A stretch of DNA of 41,135 nucleotides from NCBI GenBank assembly GCA_000969725.1, contig JXSR01S074786.1. One strand, given 5' to 3'. The translations under genes and the position numbers were made by a program. Source of the DNA: Ophiothrix spiculata. Taxonomy: Eukaryota; Echinodermata; Ophiuroidea; Amphilepidida; Ophiotrichidae. This document shows positions 10,171 to 20,945 of this stretch, one piece after another. Position 1 is the first letter of the stretch. Every line of letters starts with the position of its first letter. A model generated the notes under the pieces. That model saw only the letters and a list, made by a program, of their open reading frames with translations. It ran no database searches and was not told the origin of the DNA.

Positions 10171-11485
10171 CAAAATCAAATCAAATCTTTATTTCAATAT
10201 CAAAATCACAAACATACATTAAAAACACAGAGAAAAAATGATATTGAGGACACCATCAAAAGGCCAGAAAGACCTGAGGTGATGATGCCCTTTAAACAAA
10301 ATAAAGTTACAAGAGTAGGCCTAAGGAGACAACAACAACAAAAACAAGAACAATGCTCCGATATACTGACATGATTCAATTATAAGTTGCCAATAAATAT
10401 GATTTAAGATTTTTTCTGAATTCTTTTGTATTTTTACATCTCTTAATTTCATTGTTTAGAGAGTTCCAAAAGGTTGGACCACAATTCCTTACAGCACGGT
10501 TAGAAAATACTTTCTTAGTTTTGTTGATACTATAATCATGAGCATTTCTTGTATTGTAGTTGTGTGTCTGAACATGTTTAGTAAAATATTCTAAGAAGAT
10601 ATTGGGAAGCTGATTTGTATGGTGTTTGTACATGAAACTCCCAAGGTTTAGTTTGAAGGTGTCATGTACATTCAAAACATTGTATTTTTGAAATAGGGGC
10701 CCTGTATGACTTCTATAATGACTATTGGATGTTGTTCTAATAGCCCATTTTTGTAATTTTACAATTTTATCTAAGTATGTTCCATACGTATTTCCCCAGA
10801 TTAAAACTCCATAATTTATATAGGGCAGAATTAAGGTACAATATAAAGAAAACAGTATATTTTCAGGTAAATAATACTTAAGTTTAGTAAGCATACCAGT
10901 ATTTCTTGAGATAGTTTTCGATATTGCATCTACATGATTTTTCCATGTTAAATTCTCATCAATAATTACACCCAAAAATTTTGTTGATTTTACTTTTTGC
11001 AACGAGACACTGTCGAGCTTAATGTCGAGTTTCTTTTTATCCGTTTGATCAAGAATACTATTTTGCGAATTAGTTGAACATGTTTGATTTACGTCAGTAT
11101 ATTTTGCAGTATTATATTGAGTACCAAGTACCATGTAATTGGTCTTGCTAGCGTTAACAGAAAGTTTATTTGCCTGAAACCAATTACAGATTTCTTGAAG
11201 CTCATTATTGATGGTATCATTTTGAGATGCAATATCTGGGTGTGAAAATAAGAGAGTAGTATCGTCAGCAAATAAAATTGTATGAAATAAATGGGCTGCA
11301 TTAACAATGTCATTTATATACAAGATAAATAATAGCGGGCCTAATATAGATCCCTGGGGTACCCCGCATTGAATTGTTTTATAATCAGAGTCATGCATTT
11401 GATACCGAACAAACTGTTTCCGGTCACTGAGGTAGCTTTTCAACCAGTTTATAGTGTTCATTTGATTTTTATTTAAAAGGGACAT
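10171..11485 (-). mobile_element. 5'-truncated non-LTR retrotransposon (LINE)
   Basis: The element runs on the minus strand and consists of the reverse-transcriptase C-terminal half plus a 3' untranslated region of about 200 bases. The 3' end carries AATAAA (complement at 10188-10193) directly followed by ATTTGA-type short repeats, as seen in several Jockey/CR1/L2-group LINEs that end in microsatellites rather than poly(A). The endonuclease and the first half of the reverse transcriptase are absent, the usual outcome of incomplete target-primed reverse transcription. A hairpin-prone sequence (11486-11525) abuts the truncated end. The clade is not resolved. Confidence 0.85.
10376..11485 (-). 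CDS. LINE reverse transcriptase, C-terminal part (partial ORF2)
   Basis: The product would copy LINE RNA into DNA at the nick during target-primed reverse transcription, but this copy cannot do so because its N-terminal half is missing. Of 369 residues, about 15-25 read NWLKSYLSDRKQFV, the segment just before RT motif B. Motif B is GVPQGSILGPLLF at about 41-53, and INDI follows. The catalytic motif C is FADDT at about 72-76. A thumb-side block FLGVIIDENLTWKNHV lies at about 170-185. The tail (GPTFWNSL, FRKNLKSYLL) is typical of Jockey/CR1-L2-type LINE proteins. Motif A with the first catalytic aspartate and the upstream AP endonuclease are absent. The ATG is probably an internal methionine, because the frame stays open for about 15 codons upstream before a stop and truncation lies in that interval. 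The lack of any stop in 369 codons suggests a relatively young insertion. Confidence 0.88.
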   Translation of the reverse strand: MSLLNKNQMNTINWLKSYLSDRKQFVRYQMHDSDYKTIQCGVPQGSILGPLLFILYINDIVNAAHLFHTILFADDTTLLFSHPDIASQNDTINNELQEICNWFQANKLSVNASKTNYMVLGTQYNTAKYTDVNQTCSTNSQNSILDQTDKKKLDIKLDSVSLQKVKSTKFLGVIIDENLTWKNHVDAISKTISRNTGMLTKLKYYLPENILFSLYCTLILPYINYGVLIWGNTYGTYLDKIVKLQKWAIRTTSNSHYRSHTGPLFQKYNVLNVHDTFKLNLGSFMYKHHTNQLPNIFLEYFTKHVQTHNYNTRNAHDYSINKTKKVFSNRAVRNCGPTFWNSLNNEIKRCKNTKEFRKNLKSYLLATYN

Positions 11486-11694
11486 GCAGTAAGTGCAATA
11501 TGTATATTTGCATATACATTACTGCGGAAAGTGTGGTTAAGATAATTACTTTATTTATTGTTAAGATGTTTTGGAAAAAATGCTTTACTTTGACGTTTAG
11601 AATAATTCCTACAGCGTATAGTCACTTTAATGACAACGTAAGTCAGGCTCAGCACTACCCTTAATCATAATTTCTTTATTATCTAGTCATGTCT

Positions 11695-11812
11695 AGAAAA
11701 GGTAATATCCGTCGGCAGAATGCTGACATAAAACCGTTTAATGATATTAGAACCTGAATTGCTAACTATATTTGAATTAACTACCCGGATGCAGTGACTA
11801 CTTCATGTACAG
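11695..11812 (+). repeat. Duplicated non-coding segment (partner of 648-768)
   Basis: AGGTAATATCCG, ATAAAACCGTTTAATGATAT and CCGGATGCAG follow in the same order and spacing as in 648-768. Confidence 0.55.
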
Positions 11813-11918
11813 AACGCGTTTTTTTTATGCCGTCACACAATGTAGATAATATATTCCATGAAATCTGAAGGATTTGTTTTCTTCAAATATTGCCCTAAAA
11901 AGTTCAAAAACAGTATCT

Positions 11919-12180
11919 GATCATCTAAAAATATATTCATATTCACGACCACCGTGCAAATCTTTGCCTCGAGACAAAAGCTACAGCAGAAGTAATGTAA
12001 CAAACAAAAAAACAAACAAAAAACAGCAACAGTGACAACACTAACAAAACTGATAATCATCTAAAATATATACATTTTCACGACTGCCGTGCGAATATTT
12101 TACTTTAACGTTTAATTGTTCGTGCTCGGGACCAAAGCTACAATTGAACTGATGTAACAAACAAATAGAACAAAAATGAG
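11919..12180 (+). repeat. Local tandem duplication of about 130 bases
   Basis: The unit 11919-12050 (TGATCATCTAAAAATATATTC, with CACGACCACCGTGC, ACAAAAGCTACA, GATGTAACAAACAAA-like words) recurs at 12051-12180 with CACGACTGCCGTGC, CCAAAGCTACA and TGATGTAACAAACAAA. A minus-strand open frame of 75 codons in the first unit is interrupted in the second. Confidence 0.6.
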
Positions 12181-12340
12181 TTAAGAAGAATTAAATTCCA
12201 GTAGTGCACTACAAGGTATAAGATAATATAATCATGATATTTTCAATATGCATAAATTAATTAATGTTTTACATTTTTTTGTTGTAACTTTTATGTTAAC
12301 ATTTTAAGGGAGGTCGGAGCCTTCCAATTTCTGAAAATTT

Positions 12341-12837
12341 TGTTTGATCATAACTTGAAAACGAAAAAAGTAAACTATATAAAAGTATACATTTTTAGAA
12401 AGGGAATTTCACAAGAAATCTATTTACAACATCGGATTCTTGATTTAAAAACTCAATGTTTTCTCAATGTTTTGCTTATCACCTAGTTTTGAAAACTTTG
12501 GTTCGAATAAGCCAAAAATTCATATGTTTTCGAAAAAAACCCACTTGTTGGCAATTTTTGTGAAAACTAAGAAGTTAATCAACAATTTCAAAAACATTCC
12601 CTTTAACTATCAATTTAGATTATTTCTACCAATTTTGGGGATATTTTCTTGCAAATTATACCTTTTCTAGGCTTGTTCAAAAAAGTTGGGAAAATAACTT
12701 CTTTTTGGTGAGCTATTATAAAGCGAGTTCTTAACATTTGCACCAATGCTATAAATGGATTCCTTGTAAAATTTCCTTTCCAAATAGGTATACATTTATG
12801 TAGTGTACTTTATTAGTTTTCAAGTTATGATAAAACA
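12341..12837. mobile_element. Fold-back element with arms of about 80 bases
   Basis: The left arm 12341-12425 (GATCATAACTTGAAAAC, TATAAAAGTATACATTTT, AAGGGAATTTCACAAGAAATC) pairs with the complement of 12755-12837 (ATCATAACTTGAAAAC, CATAAATGTATACC, AAGGAAATTTTACAAGGAATC). The arms match at roughly three-quarters of positions and enclose about 330 bases. A 67-codon frame in the spacer (12467-12670) has no known domain. Outer ends and target duplication were not resolved. Confidence 0.6.
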
Positions 12838-13602
12838 CGTTTTAGGGTTTTTTGTGCATAGCATCAATTTGATGCGTATTTACTATCGAAGAGATAAAAC
12901 ATGCTTTACTATATTAGCCGAATTTTTTGTGAGATTGTATACATAAACGAGCCTTATATTCCTTTAGTAGGAAATATTCATGATCTTATCGATATATATG
13001 CCTTCGGAAACTTCCGTTACGTCTATAAAACTTAGCTTTGCTTTCTGCTGGGATCCATTCGGGATTGTCTGATGTTGTTTTGTCTCTGTCAAGAAAAAAA
13101 GAAAACTAATCCTTGCTGACTCATTTGTCATCTTCAAGACACGAATCATAAAGGTTCTCTAGCGGTTTGTCTAGTGCATTTTATTTTTCTTACTATTTTC
13201 TGATGCCGAACAGGGAAACTTATGTTGTTCGTTGATGAATTCAATATTCATGTCAATTAGTCGAAGAAAAATAAATCTTGCTCAACTTGAATAATCCATT
13301 TCCAATTACATTGCAAGGGATAACGGGTGGCCTTTTCAATTATATCTCTGGCGTCCTGCATGTTTTTCTTTGTTTTTTCATTATTATTATTATTATTCCT
13401 AAAATATAATACGAGGGGGTATCAAAAAGTTTAAATCTTTTAAAACCAACAAGAAGAAATACAGCCAGGAACATAATTTGATTGTGTGACGCTTAAGGCA
13501 TCTTTCCATAGCCACTGTGAAAAGTAACACATTTCTCTCACTTAAAACTGACTGTCCACAGACCAACTTTGTGTTTCGCTTAGAATCAACATTTTCAGGT
13601 TG
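12838..13602. other. Non-coding with an ATT microsatellite
   Basis: A short (ATT)n tract lies at about 13379-13396. Nothing else was recognised. Confidence 0.4.
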
Positions 13603-13690
13603 GTCATTGTGACGTCATTTATTGACCGGTTTTCATAATTTAGATATCAATGAAAAGAAGACATAGCTTATACTATGGTATCAAACTTCT
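13603..13690 (+). repeat. Dispersed CRE-box repeat copy
   Basis: A perfect TGACGTCA palindrome at 13610-13617 is followed by CATAATTTAGATATCAATGA and TACTATGGTATCAAAC, in the order seen at 33245-33345. Confidence 0.5.
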
Positions 13691-14133
13691 AAATTTTGGG
13701 CGTATCATCATAGATTCACTGGGCTGTAACCCTTCAAATGCAGGGATTAAATCACGTCACGTGTATTTGATTTCTCTATGCAGAAATTATCTGATAGCGG
13801 TTGTTGACTTCTATCGCCACCTGTTAAGAAAGTTTAAATGCCATTGATGTCATTATGTACATAAGGACGAGCGACCATCCTGACGAAAGTGTATCGATAT
13901 AGCTCCTTCCCTTCTGGGTGATCTTTAAAACTTGTTGATACCCCTTCGTATGTTTTCATGGATCTTTTTTTTTTCTCAAGTCGAATATACTTAGCCAAAC
14001 ACTTTTTCTGTCACGTTTCTCCAATATACGACAAATATGATTATATCAATCAAATATAATATTGGGTTGATTTTTTTTACTGCACACCTTATATAAATCA
14101 TAACGTATATTAGTATAGGCCCTATACGGTGCT

Positions 14134-14343
14134 TTGAAACCAGTTCGTAAAAAATATGGATCGACGTGGATTTATTCTAAAATATACATGGATGTACCGT
14201 TGAAATTTGAATTAAGGCGAAACGAAGAACAATTTTTCGTCGCAACTGGTACTCGAAACACACAAATTGACGAATCTTGTGGAGGAGAAACGTCTATGAA
14301 TGGTGTCTATTCAATATCTATTAGAGAACTAAACAATAACTGA
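14134..14343 (+). other. Orphan open frame, doubtful coding potential
   Basis: The frame opens with TTG and has internal ATGs. The last 50 residues have a more protein-like composition than other frames here (FELRRNEEQFFVATGTRN, then IDESCGGETSMNGVYSI), with mixed charged and polar residues. It has no recognised domain, no promoter context and no obvious splice partner. It could be a decayed exon or transposon fragment, or chance. I lean towards chance. Confidence 0.15.
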
Positions 14344-14885
14344 ATTACTGAAAACTAAATAACATGAAAAACATAAGTTGAATGCATATGGTACCCGGTG
14401 TAACTAAAACCATTGACGATATATTTGCATGGTGTGAGGATTTTTTGGATATTTAAACAAGGTCATTCATTTTGAGCAACTGAAGCTATTGATCAAGTCA
14501 TCAAGTGAAAACCATTTTAACCAGCGACTTTTGAAAAAAAAACAGTAAAATAAAATGAAAACAGTATCAGAGGTCTGCTCTTACTTCTAAATCGATTATA
14601 AGATAGATATGGTGCCATCTGAAAGATAATATGCATTTTTCTGAATAAGGTTTATGCTTTTCTGATCAAGAATGTACTTAATTGAATTTTCATTTTTGGT
14701 GAGACTTCAATCAATATGTAATCACGTCTGGTTTATTATATGGGTTTTTTTTCACACCAGCAGAATGTCCGATTTTGTCACGTTGTATATAAATTATATA
14801 ATTTAAAGTTTGTCTATGTTCGATCATAGTTGCGGCAATAAAATATGGTGGTTATTATTATAGATGTCATCAGTTAAAATCCTTA

Positions 14886-15446
14886 AGGCGGTGTCACACA
14901 TCACCGTATTGAGCCAAAACGTATGAATAACGTACAAAGTTCAGGCTATACGGTGGCAAGAGATTATATACGGTGAAGAAATCCATACAATCAACGTATT
15001 GACTGACGAACATGAAACGAATAGACCGTACAATGACCGTACGACTTGCGGATAAGAAGCGGAAAAGTTGTCTCGTCTCACTGAACAACACCGAATGAGA
15101 ACCGGACGTGTGCCGTACTAAACGAATAAATTAAGTATGAGGAACGTACAAAGCGAATTAATAACGTACGAGTAGGCACAGAGAAAATCGCCAAGGTAGA
15201 TCTTGAAAATAATACCTCTTCACACTTTCCGGTTCGCAAGTTCCATTATAATATTTTTCTAGTGCTGAGAGTTTTGACCTTGCTCAAAACAAGACAACGT
15301 ACCTAACGTACTCAAAACGCATTCCCACCGGATGGAAAACGGATTGAACGTGTTTCTACCGAATGAACAACGAACATCACCGTACAGTCAAAACAGTGTA
15401 CGTTATTCGTACGTTTTCGTCAATACGGTGATGTGTGATACCGCCT
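14886..15446. mobile_element. PIF/Harbinger-like MITE with CGTAC words
   Basis: The left terminus AGGCGGTGTCACACATCACC (14886-14905) continues to GTATTGA, and the right end carries the complement with one mismatch in the first 27 bases. TTA lies directly outside both ends (14883-14885 and 15447-15449). Three-base TTA/TAA duplications and TCACAC-containing ends are typical of PIF/Harbinger elements, so the assignment is reasonable although no transposase is present. The interior carries at least ten CGTAC cores, as ACGTAC or CCGTAC on either strand. A 65-codon minus-strand frame inside is incidental. Confidence 0.82.
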
Positions 15447-15489
15447 TTAAGCGGATCATAGATACACAATAAAATGTTTCAGTCAAACG

Positions 15490-15725
15490 TTTAATTAATT
15501 GATGATGCCAAAAATCACTGTTGCAAATTATTTCGTGGAAAGATTTTACAAAATCATAATTATGCTGTAAAGCCATTAATGTAATCTTAGAAATATGGTA
15601 CGTGAACTACTAAAAAGATGCCCAATTTTACAGACGTCTCAAAATATCCGTAGTGCAACATAGTTTAGTTTTACAACACTATCCAAAAATAAACCAAAAT
15701 AATAATAAAAATGAAGATCAAAATG
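15490..15725 (+). repeat. Duplicated non-coding segment (paired with 28725-28925)
   Basis: Shared words in order are AAAATCATAA, GTAAAGCCATTAA.GTAATCTTA, ATCTACACTATTCCAA/ACAACACTATCCAAAA and AATAATAA.AA.GAA-type runs. Confidence 0.5.
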
Positions 15726-16017
15726 AAAATAATAACAACAACCAAGCTGTCGTATGTGTAAGTTTGAGCAGCTTATTTCATATGTCATCACACCTGTATC
15801 ATGTAATTAAATCGAATTAAATCGAATGAGAATGGGAAAATGATCCAATTTTAATTCCGCTATATTTCAAATTAGTTATTCAACAAGAAAATCATTTTTC
15901 CTTCTATCTTAGGTGTAATTCAGCCGTTTAGTTAGCAGAGTGAATGTATAAATGAATAGAATCATCTAATCTGATGACTAATTTCAGTAAATACAAATCA
16001 TTTGAATTATGTGAGAC

Positions 16018-16080
16018 AAGTTAAGCTTCGTTTACTCTTTAAATGACATACGGATCCATCAACACCTTCGATAAAACGTT
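16018..16080 (+). repeat. Duplicated non-coding segment (partner of 3032-3085)
   Basis: TTAAGCTTCGTTTACTCTTT, AAATGACATACGG and ATCCATCAACACC match 3032-3085. Confidence 0.5.
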
Positions 16081-17629
16081 GTGTACTCGTGGTGTAAAGT
16101 AATGGTTTAGCAAGTTAAATTGTTCATTGACATTTTGACTGATTTCTTTAAGAGGTCAGTTATATTTGTCAATAACAAATGGAAATATTCTGTATTCATT
16201 ATTTTGGATTTATATTACGACAGTCATTATAATCCTTCAGATATATGCAAAAAATCCAATATAATAATGTGCCATATACGTTATAATTCTCATTACGTAA
16301 TTTTAAGGTAGAATCATATTCAAACTATATTACTTTCTACATTCTACACCATTTCAATATGCCTTTGAAGAGATACAGATCTCACATACTGACTTTGGAA
16401 AACAAGTTTTGTAGACAAATTGGTTGAAAATAAGATCTTACATAACACACAGTTACATTTTCTGATATGTTTTAAGGCTAATTTACTTTTGTTTTATTTA
16501 CTCTAAATATTTGTTTTACCCAGGTCAGAATATCAAAATAAAAGGCTTTCATGAAAACATAATTTACATACACGGTTGCTCATATAAAAATGTATTTGGA
16601 ATAAAAATATGTTCACCACTTTTTTATTTAATGGTCGATTTATGAGAAAATATCTGGAAAAGTGTGTTTTTTGGCGTTCAGATTTTATAGGTAATCTAGT
16701 TGAGTGTAAAATGGAAGTCCGAATGTGATTAATTTTCTTATGAACTGGTAGAGGGCAACAACAAAAATGGGTCGAAAAAAACAACAACAACGACAGCACG
16801 CGATTTCGAGGCCAAATTTCATTTGACAACGCCTTGGTCTTATATAGCATCGATACATTTCCGTTTGAATTGAGATTCAACGAAGGCGAAAAAACATGTT
16901 TTTTGCAAAGGAAAAAAAATTGTAATGTGTATAATTTAAATTTTACATCACAATCTCAAGTCTGATCTGCTCTTTTTAATTGTTGACTTCGAAATAAGGA
17001 AGAACTCCAGGCCGCTAAACTGTGAATGAAAAGCATGATAATTGTAACAATGATTATATTCGTAGCGTTAACTGTTCAGATAAACTTTGAAAACAAATTA
17101 CTGAAACATTGATTTTGTATTTCTTATGTCAATCCTACCTTTGTTTCTGATCAGAAAAAAATATATAAAAGACTGCCTATAAGGTTAGGTAAACCCATCC
17201 ATATTAGGCAAAGAATCGATTATTCTCCAAATTCTAGATGAAGTATATCGTATGAATTATCGATTATCTTACCTGGTGATTACACTGGGGTCAAACATAC
17301 GGTTGGTTTCCTTTTGCTAAACCTTTACACATTATTTCGGCCTTATAATGGTAATTTTTGAAATCAAATTTATTTTCTTGATTTAAACCACTAGTTGCAA
17401 ATATGATACATTTTCACATATGACTAGTTGCATTTTATTGAACCCATTTTTATTTTTTCTTTAAACAAATCTTTCTCGATGTTGACATGGTTAATATGAT
17501 GATGCTAGTATGAGATCAACGTTAAAATAAAAATGTGTTTTCTTGAATTTGATTACTAGGTGCACACTGCCATAATGCGGACACCACTAGTTGCATTAAC
17601 TTGGTGGTTGTTGGCATATGTCGCAAAGT
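16081..17629. other. Non-coding; weak resemblance to 3.9-4.7 kb
   Basis: CATACTGACTTTGGAAAACA near 16386 resembles 3922-3945, and CTAGTTGCA words at 17390-17610 resemble those near 4702. A 115-codon minus-strand frame at 16533-16880 has no domain and is at the edge of chance length. Confidence 0.35.
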
Positions 17630-17990
17630 TAACAGGTACGGACATGCAAGGTTTATTAATATTCCAATCTGATGAGATTTTATTATTTATGTAAACATTG
17701 ACCTGACACAAATCAAAATATTGGATGTAGGGTTACGACAACATATAAGAGAAAGCAAAAAGGTTATATGGAATAAATAAATGTAAACATTTAAATTCAA
17801 AGAAATGGAAAAGATGCCTGGATAAATGTAAATTACTATAATGAATTTTCAACGTAATTTAAATTCATATCCATATTATGTAAACATTTTATTATTGGCA
17901 AATATTGTTGATTGAGTGGATTGGTATGTTTTATAGTACATAAATATAGTTGTTATGTAACTAAACTTGACTTTGTTTTGTTTGTGTGTG
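17630..17990 (+). repeat. Duplicated non-coding segment, second of three copies
   Basis: TTATTTATGTAAACATTGAC, CTGACACAAATCAAAATATT and GGATGTAGGGTTACG match 4801-4860. ATGCCTGGATAAATG matches 4928-4945. Confidence 0.6.
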
Positions 17991-18077
17991 TCATTTGAAC
18001 ATCGTTTCTTGTCTTGATTAAATCCAAATATTTGGGTGCTAACACATTAAAAGCTGTTCTTAAAAATAAAAAACAGC

Positions 18078-18130
18078 AATAAATCAACAAGAACAACAAC
18101 AAAAACAACACGACGACGACAACGACAACA
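18078..18130 (+). repeat. Low-complexity ACA/ACG tract
   Basis: Imperfect AACAACA and GACGACGACAACG trinucleotide repeats run across this stretch. Confidence 0.7.
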
Positions 18131-18257
18131 TGTATATAGTTTAGATACTTACTTGGTGCAAGTGATTATGTATATAACAACGCATGATAGGGTTGCACAA
18201 CGTTAAACTTTATTTGGTTAATTGTTTCGTTAACAAAACAGCTAAAAAGGCTATTTG

Positions 18258-18545
18258 AATCATTTGATATTTAAAAAAAGCAGCTCATTAGCCTAAAGAA
18301 AGAACAAAAAACTCACACATATTAATGTTTTGCTCTGGAGAGAAATATATTCGCTGCCCGAGGCACCACAAAGCTTACAGTTACATTAGCTGCACTACCT
18401 GATTTCTTTTGAACACTTTCATGTAATTGAATTATTTTATGTACAACATTTGCGAGTCTTTAATGAGATTTAACGTCATCTTACATAAATGGCATTGACG
18501 GAGAATGTTCACATGAGTATACCATATATTTTTAGCAGTTGTAAA
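18258..18545 (+). repeat. Duplicated non-coding segment (paired with 21598-21850)
   Basis: Shared words are AGCTCATTAGCCTAAAGA, AAAGCTTAC..TTACATT, TTGAACACTTTCATG/TTGAATACTTTCATG, ATGAGATTTAACGTCA/ATGAGATTAAACGTCA and ACATAAAT. The order and spacing are kept. Confidence 0.62.
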
Positions 18546-18689
18546 TTACAATTTCTACTGTATGCTTTTGTCAATTGCATTGTACAGAAGTATAGAGAAC
18601 CAAAGTTATAAAAAACATATAAAATGTATTGAAATATTGAGTACAATAGTAATGATTATGTTATCTTTGACAAACTTTATTATGTGAAA

Positions 18690-19050
18690 ATTGGACGTTT
18701 GTTTCAGAAGTTATGACATCTTTTGTGGAACCCTCGACAATTGGGTTGGTCCGATTTCATGAATATTTGTCATAATCAATAATTAGATGTAGATAGCAAT
18801 GACAATATTTAATCCAAAACAGTTTAATTTCCAGGTGCAAAGAATATCATCTTCTTGCATTTTTCTTTACTGTAATATCAGAAGCTTGTTGTTAGCACAT
18901 ATTTCATTCAGCACAAAAGTTATGAAAACTTTCACGTTTTAAAAAATAACAATTGTTGTTGTTATCTCTCCTAAGTATCATGTTCAAAGATACCCAAGAC
19001 AGGAATATCAAATTCCGCTTCTGATGTACGAGATGATGTGACCATTTCAA
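18690..19050 (+). repeat. Duplicated non-coding segment (paired with 28055-28445)
   Basis: Shared words are AGAAGTTATGACA, TTTTGTGGAACCCTC/TTTTGTGAAGCCCTC, AATTGGGTTGGTC/AATTGAGTGTGTC, GTTGTTATCTC, and TTCTGATGTACGA.ATGA/TTCTGATGTATGACATAATGA. Confidence 0.6.
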
Positions 19051-19724
19051 GATCATTTTAATAGGAAGTGTTCTTTAATGAGGAGTCAAAACAATAAAAG
19101 CCTTTGAAGAACATCGTCGTTTTTAAGTACCCGATGTACCACACCTGAAAATACTAACAATTCTTTCTTTAAATTAGTTTTGTTCCCAATAAAAAAAATG
19201 ATGGATGATAAGTCCGTAGGCTACACAATTGTAAAATAAACCAAATTAGTTCCTAATGTTTCAAAAATCGGACAAGATTGAAATGTGTGCTCCATATTTA
19301 ATGTGCAATATTTCCGGAGAGTTATACCCGAATCGAATAATATATAAAGCATAACGAACAGAAGAAGCCTAATTTTTACATCAATGATAATTTTAGGATA
19401 CAAATTGGCAGCTTGTATTTTTAATAATATTATTCATTTCTACAATCTTGCGTTTTATTGCCACATATTGTAATCTGCGGCTTATAATTGGATACAGCCC
19501 AGTCAGTTTTACATGGGACATAACGCGTGATTGTTTTTCATTTACAAAATGCTGTATTCTATCAAAACATAACATTTTAATGATATATACTGATACTATT
19601 CTGTGAAATATTACTTGTCAATATATATGCAAGTGATAATTAATCTTTTCCGTTAATATCCTTGAATGGATTATTGTGACTTAATACCTAAGTATATATA
19701 AATTTAAAAAATGATAAAGCTTAA
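19051..19724. other. Non-coding, nothing recognised
   Basis: Two minus-strand open frames of 60 codons have no domain and overlap each other. Confidence 0.4.
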
Positions 19725-19965
19725 ACATTCATGACAACCAGTTCAGTGAACTCTTCCTTCTCCCTGATCATCAATTATCCTGTTACATGAATGTTTCTTC
19801 TGTAAACATAAGAAAATGGATCAAAGATTGATTTGAATTTATTCTCTGTTATTATTACCATCAGGGTATTATTGGAATCATTTTTATTCTAATATCTACA
19901 TTTGGTAAAAGCACATTTATTTCGCTTATACATAAGACCGAAGATACTATATCATTTCTGCTTTA
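19725..19965 (+). repeat. Duplicated non-coding segment (partner of 7160-7345)
   Basis: CATTCATGACAACCAG, TCAGTGAAC, CTGATCATCAATTATC and ATGTTTCTTCTGTAAACATAA match 7160-7255 in order. Confidence 0.6.
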
Positions 19966-20372
19966 GTTACCAACTCAGTGTTCTAGTTCTTTCAATAAAA
20001 GCATATTTTTTTAGTTGACAACCTTGTGATCAGGTTTATCTTGTTTTTTCAGCTGATCTACCATATCTATAATTAACATCGTTTACATTTGTCCTTTTTT
20101 AATCTTTCTCTTCCTGAATGTTGTTTTTTTCAAATGTAAGAGTGTAGATACGTTTTCATAATCCTCGTCCTCATTTGCAAATAATCAATTTTTCACCAAT
20201 TTCGAGATGTACATGTAGTATACGAAAAAGTTTTGCATCTCCAAGTCACGCTATTAGGGAAAATAGCATTCTTCGTCCCTCTTTTGAAGCAAAGGACGTG
20301 TATTTAGGTTTCATATTTGTCCCTAGCTATTGCTATTTATTGAACCTATTTTCGTTGCTTTAAAAATACGGT

Positions 20373-20417
20373 AAATCCCACTGCTGACACCAAATTTTGG
20401 TGTCAGCAGTGGGATTT
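20373..20417. repeat. Perfect 45-base palindrome
   Basis: The left arm 20373-20394 (AAATCCCACTGCTGACACC, then AAA) is exactly complementary to 20396-20417 around a single central T. Almost no loop separates the arms, so the strand could extrude as a cruciform or fold into a hairpin. It could be the head-to-head junction of two transposon ends or a very short snap-back repeat. Confidence 0.9.
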
Positions 20418-20564
20418 TGGACATTTTTTGACAAATTTTTGACAATATCTCAAAAACTAAGAAAAAAATCAAAAATTTGAAAAAAAGCGTTCCTAGATTT
20501 CGCTTTCTAGATTCTAAAAAGTAAAATGGTTCGAAATTTCACTAAGGCAAAATTTTTTTACCTA

Positions 20565-20589
20565 GGGCCAAAATGACACATTTTGGCCC
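20565..20589. repeat. Second palindrome, 11-base arms
   Basis: GGGCCAAAATG at 20565-20575 pairs exactly with 20579-20589 around ACA. It lies about 170 bases from the 45-base palindrome. The stretch between and around them has many TTTGACAA and AAAATTT words, so both may belong to one old element. Confidence 0.75.
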
Positions 20590-20745
20590 AAAAACGACTT
20601 CACCATCATGTTCAGTATGCAAATCCGCTTCTAGAAAAATATACTTTTATTTGGATTTATTCATCCGTTGCTGAGTTACAGAGCATAAAATATTTCAGAA
20701 AACGAAGGGTTGACAGGGCCCTTAACCTTGTGGTGTTTTCTTATA

Positions 20746-20945
20746 CATCACAGAGGTAACATGTACGGATATGCAAGGCATTTTGATTCCCGATCTGATG
20801 ACATATTGTTATTTGTATAAATATAAATGCAGTTCAAATGAAAATACTGGACGTAAGATAACGGAATTAGGAAAAATATATGCAGCGAGGTTACATAAAA
20901 TAGATACGATGTTCAGAATAATGTCTACCTTTGTTTAGTCTAAGG
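20746..20945 (+). repeat. Duplicated non-coding segment, third copy
   Basis: GTAACATGTACGGATATGCA matches the left edge at 17630. TTGTTATTTGTATAAATATAAA, then CAAATGAAAATACTGGACGTA, and GAGGTTACAT match the core of the copies at 4738 and 17630. Confidence 0.55.

Noticed and set aside
13379-13396. ATT microsatellite as a notable feature
   Set aside because: A short ordinary simple repeat.
16533-16880. 115-codon minus-strand open frame as a gene
   Set aside because: It has no domain, no context and is within chance length. No copy is seen in the duplicated block.
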